From DAISJI01 sp964559835 (GTDB taxonomy: Bacteria; Acidobacteriota; Terriglobia; Terriglobales; Acidobacteriaceae), in NCBI GenBank assembly GCA_964559835.1, contig CAZLJE010000038.1, positions 1-46,488 on the forward strand: 46,488 bases of DNA. The letters are read 5' to 3'. Positions 20,296 to 28,486 of this stretch are shown piece by piece. Position numbers and translations under genes: made by a program. The stretch's first letter is position 1, and every line of letters starts with the position of its first letter. The notes under the pieces were generated by a model. It saw nothing but the letters and a program-made list of their open reading frames with translations, was not told the origin of the DNA and did not search any database.

Positions 20296-20325
20296 GACTC
20301 ATCTCCGCGAAGACTTCCGTTCGTC

Positions 20326-20391
20326 GTAGGCGGTAGGTCGTAGGTCGCGTTGAGGTCTGCGTTTCAATTGGCGACCTACGCCCTACGCCGG
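20326..20391. repeat. Heptamer array 5, inverted pair (GTAGGTC family)
   Basis: Three units of GTAGGCG/GTAGGTC type (20326-20346) face three units of the complementary type (20371-20391). They can form a stem of about 13 bp around GGTCGTAGGTCGC, with a 23-base loop, between acs copy 2 and the symporter gene. It ends two bases before the symporter stop. Confidence 0.75.
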
Positions 20392-20393
20392 TT

Positions 20394-21971
20394 TTAGTGA
20401 GCTACTGCCTTCTCCGAGCCCAGCCCCGTGTTGGCCCGGACTTCCAGTTCGGTGAACTTGGCTTCCGCGCTGAGTTCGCGTCCGCCCAGGATCGTCCCCA
20501 GCCACGCGCCGAGGAATCCCAGCGGCACCGAAAGAATGCCGGGGTTCTCCAGCGGGAAGATGGGAGCGTGTTTAAAGAATGCGGTTGCCGAGGTGTTCAT
20601 GACACTCGGTCCGATCAGGATCAGCACGATCGAACTTGCCAATCCCACGCCGAGTCCCATGCACGCGCCCATGGTATTGAACCGCCGCCAGAAGATCGAG
20701 AAAACGATCACCGGCAGATTCGCCGAGGACGCCACCGCAAACGCCAGCGCGACCAGGAAGGCCACGTTTGCCTTGGGACCAAGCACGATGGCGATGCCGA
20801 TCGAGATGAACCCCACCACGAACGCGGTGATCCGTGCTACCCGCACTTCCTCGCCCGGCGCCCGTTCCACACCCTTGTGGATCACATTGGTGTAGAAATC
20901 GTGCGCGAACGAAGTCGAAGCGCTGATGGTCAGGCCCGCGACCACCGCGAGAATGGTCGCAAAAGCGATGGCGCAGATGAATGCAAAAAACACATTCCCC
21001 GCCAGCGCCTGCGCGAGCAGCGGTGCGCTCATGTTGTTGCCGCCGTGGCTTGCAATGTATTCCTTGCCCACGATCGTCGCCGCGCCGAAGCCTAGGAACG
21101 TCGTCATGATGTAGAAGCTGCCGATCAGGATCATCGCCCACACCACGCTGATGCGCGCAGTCTTAGCGTCGGGCACGGTATAGAACCTGACCAGGATGTG
21201 CGGCAGTCCGGCGGTGCCGAAGATCAGCGCGATGCCCAGCGAGATCAGTTCCAGCGCGCCGTAGGGCGGTTTGTATCTTAAGCCCGGTTGCAGGAAGTTC
21301 TGGACCTTGCCGCCGCCGACGTTCACCTTCGTGACCGCATCGAAGAAATTCGAAAGGCTGAAGCCGAAGTGCGCCATCACCAGGATGCTGAGGAGGATCG
21401 TGCCGCCCATCAGCAAAATGGCCTTGATGATCTGTACCCACGTCGTGGCCAGCATGCCGCCGAACACCACGTACACGATCATCAGGATGCCGACGCCGAT
21501 GACCGCGGTACGGAACGAAATACCGCTGTCCTTCAACAGCAGGCTGACCAGCGCGCCGGCGCCGACCATCTGCGCGATCATGTAGAAGGTGCTGACCGTC
21601 AGGGTCGACAGCGATGCCATCGCCCGCACCGGACGCGGACGCAGGCGGTACGCAAGCACGTCCGCCATCGTGTATTTGCCCGCATTGCGCAACGGCTCCG
21701 CAACCACGAGCAGCACCGTCAGGTAGGCGACAAGCCATCCGACCGAGTACATGAACCCGTCGTAGCCGAAGAATGCGATCAAGCCGGCAATGCCGAGGAA
21801 CGACGCTGCCGACATATAGTCGCCGGCGACGGCAACGCCGTTCTGCCACGCCTTGATCTGGCGTCCCGCCGCGAAATAAGCGGCCGAACCCGACGAGCGC
21901 TTGGCCGCCCAGTAGGTGATCCCGAGGGTCACCGCGATAAAGCCGAGGAACATGATCAGAGGACTGGACAT
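20394..21971 (-). CDS. actP: Cation/acetate symporter (SSS family)
   Basis: This encodes 525 residues with about 13 hydrophobic segments. GDYMSAASFLGIAGLIAF near the N-terminus and the following helix are typical of the sodium:solute symporter family and of ActP in particular. It should import acetate or a related short monocarboxylate with a cation. Its ATG overlaps the stop codon of the DUF485 gene by one base, so the two are translationally coupled, as in yjcH-actP of enterobacteria. An acs gene follows. Confidence 0.9.
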   Translation of the reverse strand: MSSPLIMFLGFIAVTLGITYWAAKRSSGSAAYFAAGRQIKAWQNGVAVAGDYMSAASFLGIAGLIAFFGYDGFMYSVGWLVAYLTVLLVVAEPLRNAGKYTMADVLAYRLRPRPVRAMASLSTLTVSTFYMIAQMVGAGALVSLLLKDSGISFRTAVIGVGILMIVYVVFGGMLATTWVQIIKAILLMGGTILLSILVMAHFGFSLSNFFDAVTKVNVGGGKVQNFLQPGLRYKPPYGALELISLGIALIFGTAGLPHILVRFYTVPDAKTARISVVWAMILIGSFYIMTTFLGFGAATIVGKEYIASHGGNNMSAPLLAQALAGNVFFAFICAIAFATILAVVAGLTISASTSFAHDFYTNVIHKGVERAPGEEVRVARITAFVVGFISIGIAIVLGPKANVAFLVALAFAVASSANLPVIVFSIFWRRFNTMGACMGLGVGLASSIVLILIGPSVMNTSATAFFKHAPIFPLENPGILSVPLGFLGAWLGTILGGRELSAEAKFTELEVRANTGLGSEKAVAH

Positions 21972-22354
21972 TATTTGCCTCCCTTGAGCCGTTCCACAGC
22001 GCTGATGATCCGGCTGGCGGACTCGTCAAAGCCGCGCGCGGCGCGGACATAGAGCCATGCGATCGCCCACGCAACCACAAACTGCGATAGCGCGAACAGG
22101 TACGCGATGTTCACTGGGCCGATGACCGGCCTCTCCATGAACTTCGGAAAGTAGCCGACCGAGATCGGCAGCAAAAAGTAGTAGACGATGAAAAAGATGG
22201 TGGCCGGGATGACGAACTCCGCTTTTTTCTTCAGCAGCTGTTTGAATTCGTCCATCGCGGCGACTCTTTCCCAAATGTCGCTTATGGGGGCCTGACCGGC
22301 GCTCGCCGGACCAGTACCCGCATTTGTATTGGCCATTACAGGCTCCTGAGGCAT
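21971..22354 (-). CDS. DUF485 (YjcH-type) small membrane protein
   Basis: This encodes 127 residues. DUF485 proteins are found next to ActP and are thought to assist or regulate it. The core WERVAAMDEFKQLLKKKAEF is followed by two membrane helices (about residues 48-68 and 83-104). Two in-frame ATGs, at 22354 and 22336, each have an AGGAG six bases upstream, so either could be used. The stop overlaps the actP start by one base. Confidence 0.85.
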   Translation of the reverse strand: MPQEPVMANTNAGTGPASAGQAPISDIWERVAAMDEFKQLLKKKAEFVIPATIFFIVYYFLLPISVGYFPKFMERPVIGPVNIAYLFALSQFVVAWAIAWLYVRAARGFDESASRIISAVERLKGGK

Positions 22355-22373
22355 GACGATCTCCTGAGACGAT

Positions 22374-22397
22374 GCCCCGCCGCACTCGCGACGGGGC
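22374..22397. terminator. Weak hairpin between porin and DUF485 genes
   Basis: GCCCCG and CGGGGC pair around a 12-base loop just after the porin stop on the minus strand. There is no U-tract. It may act as a processing or attenuation site separating porin from transporter expression, or be inactive. Confidence 0.3.
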
Positions 22398-22404
22398 TGC
22401 TTTG

Positions 22405-24369
22405 TCAGAACGTAAATATCGTCCCGATCTCTGAACGGTTATCGTGCCAGTTACGCGCGGGCAATCCGCGATACAGCGGCAGACCCGCTGCTCCGAGTCC
22501 GCTCACCGTGCGCGACCGGTAGATCGATTGTTCCCAGCTGAAACTGATCAAGCTGTTCAGCTTCCAGTACAGCGTGGCCGCGGCCAGGTCGTTCTTGTTG
22601 ACGTTGCTGTTGCCGAAGCGCCGCAGTTCCTTTCCCGGCACCTCGTCCAGGCCGTAGTGCAGGTACAGTTGCCAGCCGGCATTGCGCCCGGTCGGCTCGG
22701 CGTGGAAGATGCGTCCCAGCGGGAAACCGACGTTCACGAACCCGCCGACGTCGCGGAATGGGCGCTGATTGTACAGGATTACGGCGTTCGTCGTCGGGTT
22801 AAACGCGAACGTGGCGAAGTTCGTGCTCCGCGCCATCGCCACGTTCGTGGCGGGTGTCGCCGGGGTCACGCCCGAGGTCGACGACGTGCCATCGATGCCC
22901 GCCACCGGGATGTTGACGAACCCGGCCGGCGTCGTCAGCGGCATGTTGTTGTAGAAGGAGAGAAGGTCGCCCACGAAATAAAACCGCAGGTCGCCGCCCT
23001 TCCACCACTTCGTCGTGAAGGTGACGTAGCGCGTCGGCAGTTGCAACTCCGCCGTCCAGCCCCAGCGGTCGCTGCCCACCTCGGCGCCGTTCGGAAACTT
23101 CGCCAGGATCGCCGCCCGCGCCGCCAGGTTCGCCGCCGTCGCGGCGGTGATGTTCGCCGTTGGGATCTCCATCACGCGCCGTCCCTGCACACCGCTGAAG
23201 ATCAGCTGCGCCGGAGCCACGCCTTCAGCCCGGTCGAGTTGCCACTGCGTCACGATGCGGGCCTGGATGTCCGGACGCTCCGCGTCGGCGCCCTGGCGCT
23301 CGCCGTAGTAGATCTGGTTCCACGGATCGATCGGGTTGTCGCCGTACGCCGGCATTACCACCGCGACTTCCGGCTGGATGAACAGCTTCCGGCTGCCGCC
23401 GAAGTTGTGTCCGACGCCGAAGCGGAACTGCGGTGCGCGCTCATACAGTACCGCGAAACCGAGGCCCAGTCCCGTCGTCTCGAACAGGTTCGGCAGCGTC
23501 GAGGAAGCGAACGGCGTCCAGTCCTGTCCAAACAGCGCGAACAAGCTGGTGTCGGGGGTGAACTTGTAATCCACGCGGCCCCACGCCAACCGTATCGAGA
23601 ACTGGTTGGAGCGGATGGTCGAGATGTTCCGGTTCAGCACGCGGGTGAAGTTGCCTTCGAAGTCTGCCTCCAACTTGCCCGTAATCGCGACGTTCTTGGA
23701 GATGTCCGGCCACTCGAAATTCGCGCCGATGCGGGCGAAGCGCGCCTTGGCGTGGAATTCCGAGGCGCCGCTCGGCCCGGTATCGGACACCAGCGATGTG
23801 ATGAATCCCGGCAGCGGCTCGTCCGAGCCGTACGGCGACGACGAGTCGTAGATCGTGCTCGCCTTCACAAAGCCGTAGATCTTCAAGTTCGCCTTGCTGC
23901 CCAGCTTGATGTCCGGGATCATCCCGCCCGGTTTTGACGGTTCCAGTTGCAGCACGCGCAACGGCGCGATGGCCGGGATCACTGGCGGCGCCTTGGGAGG
24001 AGCCGGCACGGCCTGCTGCGGCTTTGACGGCTCCGTCGTCGTCAGTACCGCCGGCTTCACCGTGGCGGAGTCGCCCAGGAAGCCGACCAAACGTTCGTTC
24101 GGTTCCGTATCGCCTTTCAAGTCCGCCGCCGAAATAACACCCTTCTTCAGCAGCAAGGCGGTGAGTTGGTCGCGCTGCTGGGCCGCGGGTAGCGCTCCCA
24201 GCGTTTGGGCTTCTTCCGCCGTCAGGATGCCCTTGGCGGCAAGCGCGCGCACCAGGGGATCGCCCTGGCTTGATTGGTTGGCCGGAGCTTCCGGCGTATC
24301 GTCGGCGACCGCAGCGGTGCCGCCGACAAGCAGGCCCACCAGAACTAAGAACACGAGTAGACGTCGCAT
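22405..24369 (-). CDS. Outer-membrane beta-barrel porin-like protein
   Basis: This encodes 654 residues with a signal peptide (MRRLLVFLVLVGLLVGGTAA). Residues about 40-85 contain two LLKKGVISAADL-type short helical repeats found at the N-terminus of many acidobacterial porins. A Pro-rich linker follows, then from about residue 155 a long beta-rich region with alternating aromatic residues (LKIYGFVKASTIYDSSS) ending in a C-terminal Phe, the usual outer-membrane insertion signal. It resembles DcaP-like porins. As first gene of the acetate cluster it may admit the acid into the periplasm; that role is inferred from position. Confidence 0.75.
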   Translation of the reverse strand: MRRLLVFLVLVGLLVGGTAAVADDTPEAPANQSSQGDPLVRALAAKGILTAEEAQTLGALPAAQQRDQLTALLLKKGVISAADLKGDTEPNERLVGFLGDSATVKPAVLTTTEPSKPQQAVPAPPKAPPVIPAIAPLRVLQLEPSKPGGMIPDIKLGSKANLKIYGFVKASTIYDSSSPYGSDEPLPGFITSLVSDTGPSGASEFHAKARFARIGANFEWPDISKNVAITGKLEADFEGNFTRVLNRNISTIRSNQFSIRLAWGRVDYKFTPDTSLFALFGQDWTPFASSTLPNLFETTGLGLGFAVLYERAPQFRFGVGHNFGGSRKLFIQPEVAVVMPAYGDNPIDPWNQIYYGERQGADAERPDIQARIVTQWQLDRAEGVAPAQLIFSGVQGRRVMEIPTANITAATAANLAARAAILAKFPNGAEVGSDRWGWTAELQLPTRYVTFTTKWWKGGDLRFYFVGDLLSFYNNMPLTTPAGFVNIPVAGIDGTSSTSGVTPATPATNVAMARSTNFATFAFNPTTNAVILYNQRPFRDVGGFVNVGFPLGRIFHAEPTGRNAGWQLYLHYGLDEVPGKELRRFGNSNVNKNDLAAATLYWKLNSLISFSWEQSIYRSRTVSGLGAAGLPLYRGLPARNWHDNRSEIGTIFTF

Positions 24370-24881
24370 GGGATTTACGAACCTCCAGACGGATCAAGGT
24401 GAGAGGCATGGAGTACGAACGAGAATGAACCGCTGAACGACGGGGCACGCGGTCCGGACCGGCGGCACGCCAGGAAGAGTGCCGGGGATAGAACGTTCCG
24501 ACGGAAGGGGAGACGGGACGCGGAGCTGAGAGGAGCCAGTACTGTCTCCGGATTCATCAACTCGGGGCCGAGTTGCTGAGCACGCATGAAGCGTCTCCCG
24601 CCGGGGCGCCTTGGATCGCGCTCCCCGTCATTCAGTGGGGCGCATTCTCAATTTCGCGTGGGCCGAGGGTCAGTGACGTACATCACACATGGCCAGTGAT
24701 GTGGGTACGCAGCAGGTCCGCGTCAACACTGGAAGACCGCACAGAATGCGGCCCGCAGTATACACACCCTGGAGGTAGACAACACAATAATTATCTGAAC
24801 GAACGTTCGAAATTGTGATCCCGGCCGTAGCACCGGCGTCCCGCCGGTCACTCCCAATCCGTAGCACCGGCGTCTTACCGG
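24370..24881. other. 512-bp leader region of the acetate cluster, no gene seen
   Basis: No convincing coding region lies here. It contains a CRP-like site (24672-24687), an inverted repeat CAACTC-GGGGCC-GAGTTG (24558-24575), a good minus-strand -10 hexamer TATACT (24757-24762) without a clear -35, a GAAC-N4-GTTC motif (24797-24808) and two 28-base hairpin repeats at the hemW end. The length and site density suggest that the minus-strand acetate cluster is controlled from here. Confidence 0.5.
24672..24687. promoter_or_regulatory. CRP/FNR-type palindrome upstream of the acetate cluster
   Basis: AGTGA-N6-TCACA matches the CRP consensus TGTGA-N6-TCACA at nine of ten positions. It overlaps a wider inverted repeat (CATCAC at 24681, GTGATG at 24696). 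The site is about 300 bases upstream of the porin start. CRP control of acs and actP is known in enterobacteria. Here it is inferred from sequence only. Confidence 0.45.
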
Positions 24882-24887
24882 TCACTC
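24826..24887. repeat. Two direct copies of a 28-base hairpin repeat
   Basis: Copies at 24826-24853 and 24860-24887 begin CGTAGCACCGGCGTC and end CCGGTCACTC, 34 bases apart. The first has a perfect stem ACCGGCG-TCC-CGCCGGT; in the second the stem is reduced. The second copy includes the hemW stop codon. Confidence 0.7.
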
Positions 24888-26108
24888 TGCCGCTTGCCGC
24901 GGGCCCAGGAAGCGCTGGAACACTTCGTTGCTCAACAAGCGGCCGCGCGACGTCAACCGCACCCTTTTGCCGTCGCTTTCGATGAGCCCCGCGGCCGTCA
25001 TTTCGGAGATCACGTCGCCGGCTCGCGCATCCTCGATCGCCGCGCTGTCAATCCCGCGCGTGAGCCGCAGCCCGAGAAATAGCTCTTCTTCCCGCGCTGC
25101 AGCGTGGTCGATCGCTGTAACTGCCGGTTCGCTCCCGCCCACGTACTGCTCCAGCACGTCCGGCGTGGCCAGGCGGACGGACTCGATATCCGAGCCACCC
25201 TCCGCGAGAAGCATGGAGTGCGCATCCACTCCGAAGCCCAGGTATGGCGACCTCGTCCAGTACTTCAGGTTGTGCCGCGACTCGCAGCCCGGCCGCGCGA
25301 AATTCGAGATCTCGTATTGCGAGATTCCGGCCTCGTTCAGCCGCTCGCAGGCACGCTCGTACAGGTCGGCCGTGACGTCATCGTCGGGAACGAAATGGGC
25401 GTGATAGCGTGTGCCGCCGGCAATCAATTCCCTTCCCAGCCGCGAATCCTCATCGACTTCGAGCATGTACACGCTGACGTGCGGCACGCCCGCAGCGATC
25501 GTCTCCGACAGCGAATATTCCCAGCTCTCAGGCGTCTGGTGCGGAAGGCCGGCGATCAGGTCGATGCTGAGGTTCGTTATCCCCGCCGCCCGCAGCCGCG
25601 CGATATCGTCGAGCGTAATAGCTCGTGTATGAAGGCGCCCGACGCTGCGCGCCTCTTCGTCCACGAACGACTGCGCGCCCAGGCTCACACGGTTCGCTCC
25701 ACAGCCGACGAGCGTCTCCAGCATCGCGTCGCCCAGCGTCCCGGGCGCGACTTCGACCGTGATCTCCGCATCCGGCGTGACGTGAAAATTTCCCCGAACG
25801 GCTTCGAAGATGCGAACCAACTGCTCGCCATCGAGGACCGTCGGCGTTCCACCGCCGAGGTAGATGGAATCCACCTCTGGGTGCCCCACCCTAGCTGGTT
25901 TTGCTAGAGCCTGCCCTGAGCTTGCCGAAGGGGTGGGTTCATCGAACCGGCCACCGACGCTTTCCGCCAGGCGCTCGGAATTGGCAATATCGTTCACCAC
26001 GCGGTCAACATATCGCGCGAACGAGGCCTTCGACACCACTCCTGACGCGAAGTTGCAGAAGCTGCACTTCGTCCGGCAGAACGGGACCGAGATGTAGATG
26101 CCGAGCAT
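24882..26108 (-). CDS. hemW: HemW-type radical SAM protein with in-frame repeat insertion
   Basis: This encodes 408 residues from MLGIYISVPFC. The longer frame upstream is translated heptamer repeat. The radical SAM cluster motif CRTKCSFC gives Cys11, Cys15 and Cys18, and SIYLGGGTPT follows. HemW/CPDH-like features such as ISQYEISNFARPG and HNLKYWTRSPYLGFGVDAHS are present. HemW proteins bind heme and are related to, but usually do not act as, coproporphyrinogen dehydrogenase. Residues about 57-76 (EPTPSASSGQALAKPARVGH) come from a 60-base intergenic-type repeat inserted in frame before the GGGTP strand, where family members have a short loop. The start codon directly abuts a heptamer array. 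Confidence 0.85.
   Translation of the reverse strand: MLGIYISVPFCRTKCSFCNFASGVVSKASFARYVDRVVNDIANSERLAESVGGRFDEPTPSASSGQALAKPARVGHPEVDSIYLGGGTPTVLDGEQLVRIFEAVRGNFHVTPDAEITVEVAPGTLGDAMLETLVGCGANRVSLGAQSFVDEEARSVGRLHTRAITLDDIARLRAAGITNLSIDLIAGLPHQTPESWEYSLSETIAAGVPHVSVYMLEVDEDSRLGRELIAGGTRYHAHFVPDDDVTADLYERACERLNEAGISQYEISNFARPGCESRHNLKYWTRSPYLGFGVDAHSMLLAEGGSDIESVRLATPDVLEQYVGGSEPAVTAIDHAAAREEELFLGLRLTRGIDSAAIEDARAGDVISEMTAAGLIESDGKRVRLTSRGRLLSNEVFQRFLGPRQAAE
25879..25938. repeat. Nested repeat insertion inside hemW
   Basis: The part GGGTGCCCCACCCTAGC plus loop and return arm (25879-25907) matches the hairpin at 30493-30527. A 23-base block containing CTGAGCTTGCCGAAG (25908-25930) then interrupts the return arm, which resumes as GGGTGGG (25931-25937). 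The whole adds about 20 codons without breaking the frame. Confidence 0.75.
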
Positions 26109-26140
26109 TGGTGATTGAGTGATTTGCGGTTGGTGATTAG
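26106..26140. repeat. Heptamer array 6 abutting the hemW start
   Basis: Read on the minus strand, units CTAATCA, CCAACCG, CAAATCA and an 8-base CTCAATCA lead straight into the hemW ATG. The last 16 bases before the start region are the same as those before mtnA. Confidence 0.8.
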
Positions 26141-26163
26141 ATGGACTCCCGCGCGATTTCGAC

Positions 26164-26199
26164 CAAATCGCCACTCACCAATCACTAAATCACAAATTC
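26164..26199. repeat. Heptamer array 7 (CAAATCA family)
   Basis: Units of 7, 7, 7, 8 and 7 bases such as CCAATCA and CAAATTC. It faces array 6 in inverted orientation across the hemW-fabF divergent gap. Confidence 0.75.
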
Positions 26200-26235
26200 C
26201 GCGTAACGTCCCGCACTGCCTGTATTCTGAGGAGC

Positions 26236-27483
26236 ATGGGACGGGTGGTCATCACCGGGTTTGGCGTCGTCAGCCCGAACGGTATTGGCAAACAGGCATT
26301 TTGCCGCGCCATTCTCGACGGCCGTAGCGGCGTCAAGCGCATCCGCAGTTTCGATACCGAGGGACTCCAGGTGCACATCGCCGGCGAGGTCGCCGATTTC
26401 GACGACTCGCAGTGGATGGCGCCGCTCGAGCGCAAGCATGTCTCGCGCGCCGTTCCTCTGGCATTCGCCGCGTCGACCGAAGCCCTCGCCGACGCCGGTC
26501 TCGAACCCCAGCGCATGACCCTCGACGAGCAGCGCCAGATCGGTGTCGTACTCGGCACCGGCGGCGGGGCCCAGGACTACTCCGAGCACCAGTACCGGCT
26601 ATGGCTGAGCGGCAACGTCCGGCAGGTCAGCCTGTTCTCGATCCCAAGCGGCACGATGGGCACGATGTCGAGCGAGATCAGCATGCGCTTCGGCTTCCGC
26701 GGCCTCAGCCACGTCGTCACCACCGGCTGCACTTCGTCGACCGACGCGATCGCCTACGCCGCGAAGGAGATCCGGCTAGGCACGGTTCCCATGATGCTGA
26801 CCGGCGGCGTCGATGCTCCGCTCGCCTACGGAATCCTCAAGGGATTCCAACTCATGAAGATCTTGTCGACCTCACGCAACGAAACGCCCGAACGCGCCTC
26901 GCGTCCGTTCTCGAAGGACCGCGATGGCTTCGTCATCGCCGAGGGCGCATGGATGTTCGTGCTCGAGGACCTGGAACACGCCCGCGCGCGCGGAGCCCAC
27001 ATGTACGCCGAGATCGCCGGCTACGGTTCCACGTGCGAGGCCTTTCATCGCGTGCGCCTGATGGAGTGTGGTGAGGAGCCCGCGCGCGCCGTCGAGCTGG
27101 CGATGCGCGATGCCGGGATCGCCGCCGGCGACGTGGACTACGTCAACCTGCACGGCACCGCGACCGAACTCAACGACCGCATCGAGACTCGCGCGCTGAA
27201 GCTCGCCCTGGGCGAAGACCGCGCCCGCCAGGTTCCGATGTCGGCACTAAAGTCTCAGATCGGGCACCCGCAGGGCGCTTGCGGCGCCGCTGGAATCGCC
27301 GCGACGCTGGTCGCCATGCGCCACTCGCAGCTTCCGCCCACCATCAACCTTGAACAGCCCGACCCGGAGTGCGACCTCGACTACGTCCCGGAGCCAGGTC
27401 GCGCGCACTCGATCGAGCACGCCGTGTGCAACTGCATCGCATTCGGCTCGAAGAACTCGGCGCTGGTGCTGCGGCGGATTTAG
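26236..27483 (+). CDS. fabF: Beta-ketoacyl-ACP synthase II-like enzyme
   Basis: This encodes 415 residues with GAGGAG five bases upstream. It has the FabF/KS fold with the catalytic triad Cys165 (in VVTTGCTSSTD), His306 (NLHGTATELND) and His344 (KSQIGHPQGACG). The nucleophile context TGCTS differs from the common ACAT/ACAS, and HGTAT replaces HGTGT, so it is a divergent member rather than the obvious housekeeping enzyme. No acyl carrier protein or other fab gene is adjacent. It elongates acyl-ACP by Claisen condensation with malonyl-ACP. A role in a special fatty acid or polyketide is possible but not shown. Confidence 0.87.
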   Translation: MGRVVITGFGVVSPNGIGKQAFCRAILDGRSGVKRIRSFDTEGLQVHIAGEVADFDDSQWMAPLERKHVSRAVPLAFAASTEALADAGLEPQRMTLDEQRQIGVVLGTGGGAQDYSEHQYRLWLSGNVRQVSLFSIPSGTMGTMSSEISMRFGFRGLSHVVTTGCTSSTDAIAYAAKEIRLGTVPMMLTGGVDAPLAYGILKGFQLMKILSTSRNETPERASRPFSKDRDGFVIAEGAWMFVLEDLEHARARGAHMYAEIAGYGSTCEAFHRVRLMECGEEPARAVELAMRDAGIAAGDVDYVNLHGTATELNDRIETRALKLALGEDRARQVPMSALKSQIGHPQGACGAAGIAATLVAMRHSQLPPTINLEQPDPECDLDYVPEPGRAHSIEHAVCNCIAFGSKNSALVLRRI

Positions 27484-27591
27484 TTTACCGAGTGGTTATC
27501 CCTACCCCCTCGGCGACAATATACGTCGCACACAAGCCAAGTTGAGTCACAATCAGATGGACAGGGCAGCAGTTCACAATCAGTAAACTCG

Positions 27592-28372
27592 TCACGGTCC
27601 GGGAAGCAGGGATTTAATCTGCTCATAGTCCTTGCATTGCTCGTCGTAGCAGTTGTGCTCTCTGCAAATTGCATTTTGCCAGTGCAATTGGATATTGGGT
27701 TCAGACAGTTTGCCATTTATTTCCACTTGCCTGCCGTACTGGAATGTCAGCAATTCAGGAATGTAGTAGCAAAACTCGGTTACCCGTGGCGGATCCCAGT
27801 CGAATACGTCCCTGTACACATAGGCCCCCCAGAAGTAGAGCTGATAGCGTCCAGTATGAGCAGCATTAATCGCGTCAAGTGGAACTCTGACGGTGATGCT
27901 CACCTTCGATTTAGGGCCAACTGGGCTATAGACCCGTGGAACATTATCGAGAGGAAACGCGAAATTCGCGGGAAGTCCGCTATCGACTGGAGCGAGTTGG
28001 TACGTTCCAACCATGACGCCCTCTTTCGCCGGAGTCGTTCCACTGTTTTCCCATACATTGAGGAAGTTCTCGGCAAGCCACATTTTGTCGTCATTGGTAA
28101 GCTGCTTTCCACCATCGGTTGGTGAGACTCATGTATGCCCTCTGAACAGAGGCGAGGCCTTTTCTGTTGATGTCGTTCGAAGTGATCATTGCATTCCGTT
28201 GCTGATAAGCAGCGACGGTGTAGAACGCCAATCCAATGAGCGCCAGGATTTCCAACCAGAATTTCGGCGTTCGGGCATCGTGCATAAGTCTGCGCTTAAG
28301 ACGTACAAGCGCATACTCCTCTTTGTGTGCGGTCTTTGTTTGATTGCGATTGGCATGACGATCATCAGGCAT
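27592..28372 (-). pseudogene. Frameshifted single-pass membrane protein
   Basis: Two adjacent frames make one gene. The upstream part (28372 or ATG at 28285 down to about 28120) has a membrane helix (FWLEILALIGLAFYTVAA) and QRAYMSLTN. The downstream part (to 27592) continues as DGGKQLTNDDKMWLAENFLN and ENSGTTPA. The join needs a one-base shift near 28115-28122, after which the pieces read through without overlap. This architecture, one N-terminal helix then an NTGxTPA-like beta domain, is common in hypothetical proteins of many soil bacteria. Either a true pseudogene or a sequencing error could explain the shift. Confidence 0.6.
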
Positions 28373-28486
28373 GAAGTTCCTCGGCGCGTGACTCTCGGCG
28401 CAGTATTTGTACTTGGCATAAGTGGCTGTTCGTGCGTGGTGGCCGGATTCATCTTCCTCTGTCGAGCACTATTAGGCGTAGCATGA
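28325..28486 (+). CDS. Possible small two-helix membrane protein
   Basis: From a GTG at 28325 this gives 53 residues with two hydrophobic segments (LCLIAIGMTII and LGAVFVLGISGCSCVVAGFIFL) separated by RHEVPRR. Its stop overlaps the ATG of the next small gene (ATGA), which suggests real translation. Against it: it overlaps the N-terminal part of the antisense pseudogene frame and has no good ribosome-binding site. Confidence 0.3.
   Translation: MCGLCLIAIGMTIIRHEVPRRVTLGAVFVLGISGCSCVVAGFIFLCRALLGVA

Noticed and set aside
24796..24809. LexA-type box TGAAC-N3-CGTTCG (GAAC-N4-GTTC)
   Set aside because: One isolated match far from a damage-response gene; the expected chance rate and the local LexA consensus are unknown.
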